From an uncultured Caryophanales bacterium (GTDB lineage Bacteria; Bacillota_I; Bacilli_A; RFN20; CAG-826), in assembly GCA_946183335.1 (NCBI GenBank), contig CAMGZN010000019.1, forward strand, positions 1-13,898: DNA of 13,898 bases, given 5' to 3'. Positions 5,925-13,283 of this stretch are shown piece after piece. The notes under the pieces are model-generated. The model worked only from the letters and a program-made list of their open reading frames with translations, was not told the origin of the DNA and did not search any database. Each line of letters begins with the position of its first letter. The stretch's first letter is position 1. The translations under genes and the position numbers were made by a program.

Positions 5925-6948
5925 AACTACTGCGTATATAGCAGCATCGATATTAACCTTATCACTCGCAGGACTTACCTGCGGGACTTTTGCATGGTTT
6001 AATTACGATACGCGCACGCCTGTTAGCGAACTTAACGGCACAACAATTGGATTAGGTAAACTTCAGATGGGATTTCTGTCTCAAGAGGATCTTCCTGAAT
6101 ATGAAGATTACGGTTTAGTTAAAGATGAATCGAATCCAGACGAAATCATTTATTGGTCTAGCGAAAACATGGTTCAACCAGAAACGATTAACTATGTTTT
6201 AGAGGCCAATGGATACGCAACGGATACATTGCATCCTGTCACTACACAAAAATATGGCGAGGATGAAAACTTTGAACTATATTCTGCTCCTAGACCATTT
6301 CATGACATTGGAGAAGAGGCAAAAAATGAAGATTATATTTATTTACCATTGGTATTTAGATATGAGGACATTCTTGCTGATGAAACTACGTATGTTGGAA
6401 ATGAAAACATCTATTTATCTCGTTTCAAACTGAATACGTTTGATGAAGACACTTACATTCATAAAGCCGTTCGTATTTATACGAACAGCAAAAACGGAAA
6501 CGCGCATCTAATCAATCCATCTGTTAATGAGGATGGAACAACCGATGTTGGTGGAGTTCTCGATTTGAATCGTGATGGCTTCTATGATTCGTTTGAATTA
6601 ACTGGGGATAAATATGAACATGTTTATGGGCAAACAACAGAGTCAAGTTACAAAGAAAATCCGGAAAGCGAAGATACTGTTATTCCTGAAGAAGAACGAA
6701 ACTCTTTCGTCGCAGGTCATAAGTCAGGCACATATGCTCTTGAATCATGTGTGCCAGAGGTGGCTCAGTACGAAGGTTTCTACGGATTCAGAAATAGACA
6801 TAAATGGGTTACAACCACCAATCCAGACGCAAAAAAATATGCTTACTTAGATTTATCCATCTTTGTTGAAGGATGGGATCTCAATGTTATCGATTCTCAA
6901 AAGGGAATGCCGTTTAGCATTGAATTAACATTTGATACAAGTCTCTAA
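5890..6948 (+). CDS. SipW-type signal protein with calcium-loop-like motif (fibre minor subunit)
   Basis: This 352-aa exported protein begins MPMKRRKLLKNRTTAYIAAS, then a hydrophobic stretch ending GTFAWFNYD at about residues 32-40, a classic SipW-type site. The mature part is acidic. DLNRDGFYD at 225-233 fits the DxDxDGxxD calcium-binding loop and is preceded by GGVL. FVEGWDLN near residue 327 lies close to the C-terminus, which ends in a beta-rich segment (FSIELTFDTSL). The next gene has the same two landmarks at equivalent positions, so the two are paralogues. It overlaps the preceding gene by 35 bp and its stop abuts the next start. A surface-fibre or tip/anchor component is the likely role; calcium binding is inferred from the motif alone. 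Confidence 0.78.
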   Translation: MPMKRRKLLKNRTTAYIAASILTLSLAGLTCGTFAWFNYDTRTPVSELNGTTIGLGKLQMGFLSQEDLPEYEDYGLVKDESNPDEIIYWSSENMVQPETINYVLEANGYATDTLHPVTTQKYGEDENFELYSAPRPFHDIGEEAKNEDYIYLPLVFRYEDILADETTYVGNENIYLSRFKLNTFDEDTYIHKAVRIYTNSKNGNAHLINPSVNEDGTTDVGGVLDLNRDGFYDSFELTGDKYEHVYGQTTESSYKENPESEDTVIPEEERNSFVAGHKSGTYALESCVPEVAQYEGFYGFRNRHKWVTTTNPDAKKYAYLDLSIFVEGWDLNVIDSQKGMPFSIELTFDTSL

Positions 6949-8031
6949 ATGATGAACAAAAAAAGATTATCGATTGCTGCAATTGCTGTTTGTGGCGCAA
7001 TGTTAATTGCCCACATTGGTTTTACTGTGGCTTGGTATAACGGTTCATCGTCTCTCGCGGTTTATAACTTTGATATCACTCTTGCAGATAAGGAATTAGA
7101 TATTTCGACTGATAATGAAGAATTTAAGCCAGAATTGACCAGAGAAGATCTTGAAGAATGGATCCCAAAGCGTTATCGACCAGTTTCGAGCGCATTCTCC
7201 GATGAATGGTTAGATCAAAAGAGCGAACAACCTCAATTTACTTCCTTCTATTATGGGGAACCGGAGAAACTTGCTTACAACTCATTCACTGATGTTGGAG
7301 TAGTCAATGAAGGATATTTCCAAAAGGAGCTCTATCTCAGATGTGATAGTTACGCAAAAGTATCGATAGATATGGAACGTTCTTATGTAAAATCTGATAC
7401 TGAGACAAATAAAAAGACCGCGGAAAAACTTCATGATCGGGTTTACCCAAGCAAAAGCGTTGAAGAAATTGAGGAGAATCTCAATAAAATTGAGAAATCA
7501 TTACGATTCTCGCTTCTTGTATTAAACGATACAGGAAAGGAAGTTGGTGATGATTACAATTACCAGATTTTTGACCCTTTTAAAAACGGATCAACAAATT
7601 TAGGCGGCGTTTTAGATACAGACTTAAATGGTTACTACGATTCCTATAAAGGAAAAGAAGTCATTTATGGTGAAGTTGCTCTCCCCGAAGGAGATAGCAC
7701 TCTTGTTCACAGAAACACCGTTAATGAAGAAGATGATTTGGGCCCAAGCAATTCAAGTGATTGTTTTGTTGCCAATCATCAAAAAAATGTTCAACCACTC
7801 GACATAGCTTCATCAGTATCGAACGGCATGAGCATTAAAGAAGAAGAAGCATTATCGCACGATCATTTCGAAGACTTTAGCTTTACGCTTCAGGAAAATG
7901 TTTCGAAAAAAATCGTATTGTCCATTTATATTGAGGGATGGGACAGAGATAATGTGAATTACACAATGTATTCCAGCTTTTTGACTAGTATTTGCTTTAA
8001 GCTAGCCGATGGCGGAAACGGAGGCAACTAA
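6949..8031 (+). CDS. SipW-type signal protein, paralogue of the preceding gene
   Basis: This 360-aa protein starts MMNKKRLSIAAIAVCGAMLI and reaches FTVAWYNGSS at about residues 25-34, a SipW-type signal ending. The mature region is highly acidic. GGVLDTDLNGYYDSY places a DxDxNGxxD loop at 223-231, and YIEGWDRD (E329) matches the EGWD motif near the C-terminus of the preceding protein. The gene ends in a Gly/Asn-rich tail (DGGNGGN). ATG 6949 follows the preceding stop directly; no Shine-Dalgarno is evident, so translation probably depends on coupling. It is presumably a second minor component of the same surface structure, processed by the operon's signal peptidase. The exact role is unknown. 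Confidence 0.77.
   Translation: MMNKKRLSIAAIAVCGAMLIAHIGFTVAWYNGSSSLAVYNFDITLADKELDISTDNEEFKPELTREDLEEWIPKRYRPVSSAFSDEWLDQKSEQPQFTSFYYGEPEKLAYNSFTDVGVVNEGYFQKELYLRCDSYAKVSIDMERSYVKSDTETNKKTAEKLHDRVYPSKSVEEIEENLNKIEKSLRFSLLVLNDTGKEVGDDYNYQIFDPFKNGSTNLGGVLDTDLNGYYDSYKGKEVIYGEVALPEGDSTLVHRNTVNEEDDLGPSNSSDCFVANHQKNVQPLDIASSVSNGMSIKEEEALSHDHFEDFSFTLQENVSKKIVLSIYIEGWDRDNVNYTMYSSFLTSICFKLADGGNGGN
8020..8024 (+). promoter_or_regulatory. Ribosome binding site that sets the ATPase start
   Basis: GGAGG lies 8 nt before ATG 8033. The earlier in-frame ATG at 8009 lies upstream of this site and inside the previous gene, so 8033 is preferred. Confidence 0.75.
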
Positions 8032-8032
8032 T

Positions 8033-9559
8033 ATGAGTGCTTACTTTCAATATTTAGGTGCGATGATTGTCGAGTTCTTTAAAAACTTTGGCGCATTTTT
8101 TGCGGCAGGTTGGAAACTCGTTCCATCGCAAACAGAAAGATATAACACCATTTTTAAAACTTACTCTGGTGATTTCGGAGCAGGTGGATGGGTGATGTGG
8201 GTCGTCTTCCTACTTCTCTTTATTGGAGTTCTTGGCGCAATCGGATTTGGTTTATACCTTTTAATTCGTAAATACGTCAAATTCTGTAAGAAAGAGATTG
8301 AGAAGGATGAACTAGAGAGACAAATTGGACGACTCAATTATGAGTTATACCAAGTCATGCAAGAAAGAGACAAAATTCTTGAGATGAAAGTTAAATCCTT
8401 AGGAATTGATAAGAAAATTCCGCCTGAAGGACAAGAAGGAGAACCTTCTGAAGACGAACAAACCATCGAAGAACTACAATCTCGTTTCCCAAAACTCACC
8501 CATGTGGACAACGTCTATCGTGGCAAGGATATGAGTATTCCAGAAGTTGAAGGTTTAACCTTAAAAGATCTCTGTGAAAACTTCCGTAACTTTGCTGCGT
8601 CCCAACTTGGTCTTTATTACACCATCAATACCATCCGGCAATTATTCGCTGGTATTGGAGCAGGTAAGATTGTCATTCTCGAAGGTATTTCCGGTACAGG
8701 TAAAACTTCTTTACCATATGCCTTAGGCAAATTCTTCGCCCATGACGCGGAAATCTGTTCCGTCCAACCAAACTGGAAAGACCGTTCTGAACTTCTTGGT
8801 TACTACAACGAATTTACAAAGAAGTTCAATGAATCTGAGTTCTTGCGCGCGCTATATACCTCTTTATATAGACAAGATTTAAATATTATCGTCCTCGACG
8901 AAATGAACCTTGCTCGTGTTGAGTATTATTTCGCAGAATTCTTATCCATCTTGGAAATGCCTAACCCAAATGAATGGAATATTGAACTTATCGGTAGTCA
9001 TGACGCAACCGATCCAAAACAATTTAAGAACGGCAAAATTAAAATCCCTCAAAACATCATCTTCTTTGGAACAGCCAATAACGATGACTCGACATTCACC
9101 ATTTCTGATAAGGTCTATGACCGTGCCATCTGCTTGTTCTTTGATAATAAAGGTATTGCCTTTGATGCCCCAATGACTGCACCAATGGTCGTTCCATTTG
9201 CACAAATGCAAAGACTTTATGATGAAGCTGATGCGAAATACCCATGTAGTGAAGATACACTCCAGAAGTTTACTGAACTTGATGACTTTGTTATTAAGAA
9301 ATTTAGATTGGCCTTTGGTAACCGTATCTTGAAACAACTTAAAAAATTCGTTCCATGCTTTGTTGCCTGCGGTGGAACTGAATTAGATGCGATTGACTTT
9401 ATCTTCACTAACAAAATTCTTAAGAAGTTCGAATCCTTAAATATCGGCTTCTTAAAGAACGAGCTCAAGGAACTGAAACAAATGCTCATCAAACTCTTCG
9501 GAGAAGATACTTTCCCAATGGCTCACAAGTTTGTCGATAACTTAATTAGAATGAGCTAA
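8033..9559 (+). CDS. Membrane-anchored McrB-like AAA+ ATPase
   Basis: This 508-aa protein has a membrane segment at about 52-78, a short amphipathic N-terminus and a charged coiled-coil-like stretch (about 85-125). The AAA+ module follows. Walker A is GISGTGKTS (218-226). The WKDRSELLGYYNEF block (about 248-261) is characteristic of McrB-like ATPases. Walker B is IIVLDEMNLARVEYYFAEF (D289, E290), sensor-1 is in FFGTANNDDS (about 345-353), and the likely arginine finger is in DKVYDRA (R364). All key residues are intact, so ATP hydrolysis is expected. McrB-like proteins usually power McrC-type partners as hexamers in restriction or defence; here it is tied to the membrane and sits in a fibre operon, one base after the preceding stop. 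The next gene encodes a DUF2357-like partner. A role in driving fibre secretion or assembly is inferred. Confidence 0.85.
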   Translation: MSAYFQYLGAMIVEFFKNFGAFFAAGWKLVPSQTERYNTIFKTYSGDFGAGGWVMWVVFLLLFIGVLGAIGFGLYLLIRKYVKFCKKEIEKDELERQIGRLNYELYQVMQERDKILEMKVKSLGIDKKIPPEGQEGEPSEDEQTIEELQSRFPKLTHVDNVYRGKDMSIPEVEGLTLKDLCENFRNFAASQLGLYYTINTIRQLFAGIGAGKIVILEGISGTGKTSLPYALGKFFAHDAEICSVQPNWKDRSELLGYYNEFTKKFNESEFLRALYTSLYRQDLNIIVLDEMNLARVEYYFAEFLSILEMPNPNEWNIELIGSHDATDPKQFKNGKIKIPQNIIFFGTANNDDSTFTISDKVYDRAICLFFDNKGIAFDAPMTAPMVVPFAQMQRLYDEADAKYPCSEDTLQKFTELDDFVIKKFRLAFGNRILKQLKKFVPCFVACGGTELDAIDFIFTNKILKKFESLNIGFLKNELKELKQMLIKLFGEDTFPMAHKFVDNLIRMS

Positions 9560-9567
9560 TAAACTAT

Positions 9568-10935
9568 ATGTCTAAAAAAGCTACATATTCTAAACTACAA
9601 CAAAGGTACGCCAAAAACGTCCGAAAACTTTACTCAACAAAAGAAGGTAAAGAACTTTTCGACATTCTTTCTAGTGGAAAGAACAAGTATCTTCGTCTTG
9701 ACCGATTTGAATCAAGCGCGATGGATATGTCCTGGATCAAGCAAATTGAAGATTGTATTGATCCTCTTGGGGATATTGTTAATAACCCAAAGAAGACCAT
9801 TCAAACTTTAGTCGAAGTTGTCCAGGTGGAAAAAGTTAAAAAGATTGGTAGTGAAACCGTTCAACACCTTTCGTCTCATACTCAGTTTATTAAGACGATT
9901 GACGAAAACGGTGATGTTACTCCATCAAAACTTTTAAATATCTATAACGATGACTATTATGCGATATATGAAAACCGATTTATCGCGACTTTGATTCGTC
10001 ATCTTCTCATTTTCGTTGAGAAGAGATACCAATTCGTCCTTCAAAACGCCACTTTAAGTGACGTTCAAGTTCTTTATGCGAAAAACCATACCGAACATGA
10101 TGGAGCGGTAATCGATGTTGAGACCAAAGTCCGTTATTCCCGTCCCGCCGAAGCTGTCGCGGTGGATAAACTCAAAGGTTACTTAAGACGTATTGAAGAT
10201 ATTCGTAAATACCTTAAGTTCTACGCGAACACGGAATTTATGCGAATTCTTCGTCGTGAACGTGACGTTCGTAATCCAATTCTTCAAACAAACATCATTC
10301 GTAAGAACCCAAAATACCATAAGTGTTACTTACTTTGGCTTTATATTAATAAATATAAAGAAGCTGGAATTGAAGTTAAGGTTGAAGAAAACTATTCTGA
10401 ACTTCCACCTTCCCAAATTAGAGAGATCAACGAACATATGTGCTCAACATACCTTTTATTAAAAGGTAAGAAGATGTCTCCACGCGGAAAGAAAGAGAAG
10501 AAAGTTTATAAACCAATCATTATGAATACTTATGATGATGAGATTTATAAGCCAATGGATTATAAAGGACCAATTGAGTTTATTCGTATTGATGACAAAT
10601 TTAGAGAATATTCTGAATCTTTATTTGCGTTAGATCCTCATCCAACCAAGCAAAGAAAAGAATATGATTCTGAAAAATACGAAGCGAACAAAAACGCCCG
10701 CGAAAGAAAAGCCCAAGTTGACTCTCTTTTAAAACGTAAAGTTCACGAAGGTGAAGAATACGAAAAGAAGGAAAAAGAGTATTTAGAGCACGAAATTGCG
10801 CGTGATAAATATGTCAACGATAAAGTGGAACAAGAAATCCGTATCGAAGCTATTGCACGTGTAGAAAAAGTTCGTAAAGAAGTGAAAGACAAGGCTAAAA
10901 AAGCTCGTATTAGAGGCAACAAGGTTGAAGCCTAA
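9568..10935 (+). CDS. DUF2357-like partner of the AAA+ ATPase
   Basis: This 455-aa soluble protein lies 8 bp after the ATPase gene. DDYYAIYENRFIATLIRHLL (about 128-147) and the later NPILQTNIIRKNPKYHKCYLLW block (about 236-257) resemble DUF2357 proteins, which are commonly encoded beside McrB-like ATPases as the McrC-like half. I do not see a convincing PD-(D/E)XK nuclease core, so catalytic activity is doubtful. The last 90 residues (about 365-455) are extremely Lys/Glu/Arg-rich and probably form a long helical or coiled-coil tail. There is no signal peptide, so it acts in the cytoplasm, perhaps docking on the membrane-tethered ATPase. The family assignment is from remembered sequence patterns and is moderately secure; the role in fibre biogenesis is inferred from context only. 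Confidence 0.65.
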   Translation: MSKKATYSKLQQRYAKNVRKLYSTKEGKELFDILSSGKNKYLRLDRFESSAMDMSWIKQIEDCIDPLGDIVNNPKKTIQTLVEVVQVEKVKKIGSETVQHLSSHTQFIKTIDENGDVTPSKLLNIYNDDYYAIYENRFIATLIRHLLIFVEKRYQFVLQNATLSDVQVLYAKNHTEHDGAVIDVETKVRYSRPAEAVAVDKLKGYLRRIEDIRKYLKFYANTEFMRILRRERDVRNPILQTNIIRKNPKYHKCYLLWLYINKYKEAGIEVKVEENYSELPPSQIREINEHMCSTYLLLKGKKMSPRGKKEKKVYKPIIMNTYDDEIYKPMDYKGPIEFIRIDDKFREYSESLFALDPHPTKQRKEYDSEKYEANKNARERKAQVDSLLKRKVHEGEEYEKKEKEYLEHEIARDKYVNDKVEQEIRIEAIARVEKVRKEVKDKAKKARIRGNKVEA

Positions 10936-10964
10936 TATTTATATTAAAGAAGTTATACGTACGT

Positions 10965-11741
10965 ATGTGCAAAGAAAAAAAGGCTAAAGAACCAAAAAAG
11001 GCTAAAGTAAAAAAAGAAGACTCTCCAAAGAAAAAGAAAGTCTACAAGATTATTCAATGGATTGTCACCGGACTCTTTGTTGGCGTTGCCCTTGTTCTTG
11101 TCTCATTTAAAATTTATGAGAGCAGCACCGGAAAATCAGTCTTTGGCCCGACTTATCCAGCTGTCTTAACCGACTCGATGGAACCAGAGTATATGGTTGG
11201 CGATGTCCTTGTTGTTAAAGATGTTGATCCTTCAACATTAAAAGCCGGCGATGATGTAACTTTTTATTGGGACTTAACCGGAAAAGGGGACGTATTCCCA
11301 ATGACACATCGTCTTCTTGAAGATCCAGTATACTTCGAAAATGCTGACGAAAATGGTGGATACCATTATAACTTTGTAGCTCACGGCATTAACACACACT
11401 CCAAACAGAATTGTAAAAATCCTGATGGGTGTGACTGGACAGGTCAAAAGCAACCTTTCCATGAAGATGTACTGATTGGAAAAGTAATGAGGAAGTCTTG
11501 GTTTATGAAAGCCATCACTTCTGTGTGGGGGTTGATCATATTAATCTTTGTACCATGCGCATACATGATGATTACCTCTGTTCTAGACATGTTTAAAAAA
11601 CTTGATGAACAAGAGAAAGAAGAAGCATTAGAAGCTGTAAAATTACCAGCAAAAGGCCAATTATTTGAGGGAATGAGCGCAAAAGAAGTTGAAGAGTTAA
11701 AGAAAGAAATGCTCGAAGAAATGCTCAATCGAAAGAAGTAA
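10965..11741 (+). CDS. sipW: SipW-type signal peptidase I (Ser/His)
   Basis: This 258-aa membrane protease would remove signal peptides from the operon's fibre proteins. After a Lys-rich cytoplasmic start there is a TM segment at about 30-50. PAVLTDSMEPEYMVGDVLVV carries the nucleophile S71 in the TDSMEP motif, and PMTHRLLE carries H115 in place of the Lys of ordinary bacterial enzymes. This is the ER/archaeal/SipW pattern. The usual GDAN...D segment is replaced by HGINTHSKQNCKNPDGCDW, so the third catalytic acid may be D154 or D157, with C150 and C156 close by. A second TM lies at about 183-205, followed by a charged C-terminal tail. The start at 10965 has a distant AAAGAAG. It follows the DUF2357-like gene by 29 bp and precedes the EAL gene by 6 bp. 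Confidence 0.92.
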   Translation: MCKEKKAKEPKKAKVKKEDSPKKKKVYKIIQWIVTGLFVGVALVLVSFKIYESSTGKSVFGPTYPAVLTDSMEPEYMVGDVLVVKDVDPSTLKAGDDVTFYWDLTGKGDVFPMTHRLLEDPVYFENADENGGYHYNFVAHGINTHSKQNCKNPDGCDWTGQKQPFHEDVLIGKVMRKSWFMKAITSVWGLIILIFVPCAYMMITSVLDMFKKLDEQEKEEALEAVKLPAKGQLFEGMSAKEVEELKKEMLEEMLNRKK

Positions 11742-11747
11742 AAAAAG

Positions 11748-13283
11748 ATGAAAAATCCTTTAATGAAAAAACCGATTCAACTATTGATTATTGCATCAAT
11801 TTGTTTTGGTGTTCTTTTCATTGCGTTCATTGTTATGATAGCAACTTTATTATTTGGTAAAGTGCCATGGCTCCTATACGTATTTGGATTACTACTTCCA
11901 GCTTCTGGTGCATTCCTTTGTTATGCAATTTGGGGCTACTATCAACAGAAGCAAATGCTCAAAACTCTTCAAATTGAAAACAAATATCAACTCGGTATTG
12001 GTAACTACTTCTTTAACTATCAAATGTTTAGAAAGAGAGTTAAATCTCTCCGCAAGAAACATGACCTTGAAAAATCATATGTTATCGCATTTTCGGTAAA
12101 CAACATTTTAAGTATGACGAAAGTGTCGTCTTACCAAAGACAACTTAATGGTTTCGTTGCTTCATTCATTGGGCACAAGATTTTTGTTAATAAAGCCGTT
12201 AAACAAAATGATGTCTGTTTCTGCTTCTACCGCAATGTCTTTGTTGTGTATTCCTTTATGGATTTAGAAAATACTCGTAATTTAATCGAGTTAATCCGTA
12301 AAGCAATATATGACATTGTGCAAGAACATGACCTCAAAGTCTTTATTCAACCACACTTTGGTGTTGCAGAAATTCTTCCTTCAACTGATATTCTTGTTGC
12401 GGTGGACAATGCCATCTTCGCACGTAATGTTGATGAATCAAATTATGAAGAATTAACATTCTATAAAGATGAGTTCCGTGTCGAGCCATCTAAGGATGAA
12501 ATTGAGGAAATACGTAAAGGTTTAGACAAGAACGAGTTTGTTGTTTACTATCAACCAAAATTCGATGTCAGTAAGAAACAATTTGTTGGATATGAGGCAT
12601 TAATTAGATGGAACTCACCGAGATATGGATTATTAACTCCAGCACGTTTCTTAGAAAAGGCTGAATTAGGCGGTTTAATTCATGAACTAGATATGTTTGT
12701 CCTCAAACAAGTTATCAAGGATTTAGAGGACCTTAAAAAGCGAAATATTGAAATCTTACCAGTTTCAGTTAACTTCTCGTTGTATGAGTTTTACTCATCG
12801 GCCTTCATAAAAGAGCTTTTAGACCTTGTTGATCGTAGTGCTATTCGACCAGAACTGATTGAGATTGAAATTACCGAAACAACAACTCAAGCAAACACCT
12901 TTATGGCAACCTCCATCTTGAACAAACTCCGTAACCACGGTTGTAAGATTTTGATGGACGATTTTGGTAGTGGTTTCTCCAATCTTTTACAACTTAACAG
13001 CCTTCCATTTGATGTAGTGAAGATCGATAAAACTCTAGTTGATGGAGTCGTCTCCGATCTTAAGACTAAAGAAATGATTAAACTCATTGTTGGTATGTGT
13101 AAAGTCAACAAACTAGGAGTAATCGCCGAAGGCGTTGACTCCAAAGAAAAAGTCGATGTGCTTTCTAAGCTTGGCGTGAATGTGATTCAAGGATTCTATT
13201 ATTCTGAACCTCTTCCGCTCGCTCAAGCTTTAGAGTTCTATAACGATAACCCTTTCAGTAAAAAAGGAGGAAGTAAGAAATGA
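11748..13283 (+). CDS. Membrane c-di-GMP phosphodiesterase: degenerate GGDEF plus intact EAL
   Basis: This 511-aa protein has two TM helices (about 11-35 and 41-62), a degenerate GGDEF domain (about 85-240) with no GGDEF signature (YRNVFVVY stands where it should be), and a C-terminal EAL domain (about 250-500). The catalytic set is complete: Q269 in YYQPKFD, EAL at 283-285 with R287, N342 in VNFSLYEF, E374/E377 in IEITE, D404 and D405 in MDDFGSGF, K426 in VKIDK, E461 in AEGV and Q481 in IQGFYY. It should hydrolyse c-di-GMP to pGpG. The degenerate GGDEF may bind GTP as an allosteric site, as in related proteins. It lies in the riboswitch-controlled operon, 6 bp after sipW, and its stop overlaps the next start by four bases (ATGA). 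This gives the operon a direct means of lowering the signal that controls it. Confidence 0.93.
   Translation: MKNPLMKKPIQLLIIASICFGVLFIAFIVMIATLLFGKVPWLLYVFGLLLPASGAFLCYAIWGYYQQKQMLKTLQIENKYQLGIGNYFFNYQMFRKRVKSLRKKHDLEKSYVIAFSVNNILSMTKVSSYQRQLNGFVASFIGHKIFVNKAVKQNDVCFCFYRNVFVVYSFMDLENTRNLIELIRKAIYDIVQEHDLKVFIQPHFGVAEILPSTDILVAVDNAIFARNVDESNYEELTFYKDEFRVEPSKDEIEEIRKGLDKNEFVVYYQPKFDVSKKQFVGYEALIRWNSPRYGLLTPARFLEKAELGGLIHELDMFVLKQVIKDLEDLKKRNIEILPVSVNFSLYEFYSSAFIKELLDLVDRSAIRPELIEIEITETTTQANTFMATSILNKLRNHGCKILMDDFGSGFSNLLQLNSLPFDVVKIDKTLVDGVVSDLKTKEMIKLIVGMCKVNKLGVIAEGVDSKEKVDVLSKLGVNVIQGFYYSEPLPLAQALEFYNDNPFSKKGGSKK
13264..13270 (+). promoter_or_regulatory. Strong ribosome binding site at the last gene
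   Basis: AAGGAGG lies 9 nt before ATG 13280. It supports translational coupling through the ATGA overlap with the EAL gene stop and fixes the start of the partial gene at the right edge. Confidence 0.8.

Noticed and set aside
8009..8032. Earlier ATG for the AAA+ ATPase
   Set aside because: It lies inside the preceding gene and upstream of the GGAGG that fits ATG 8033.
8942..9337. Reverse-strand open frame of 131 codons
   Set aside because: It is antisense to the conserved AAA+ core and has no recognisable protein features.
10956..10965. TACGTACGTA palindrome at the sipW start
   Set aside because: Ten bases of simple alternating palindrome are expected by chance, and nothing else supports an operator.
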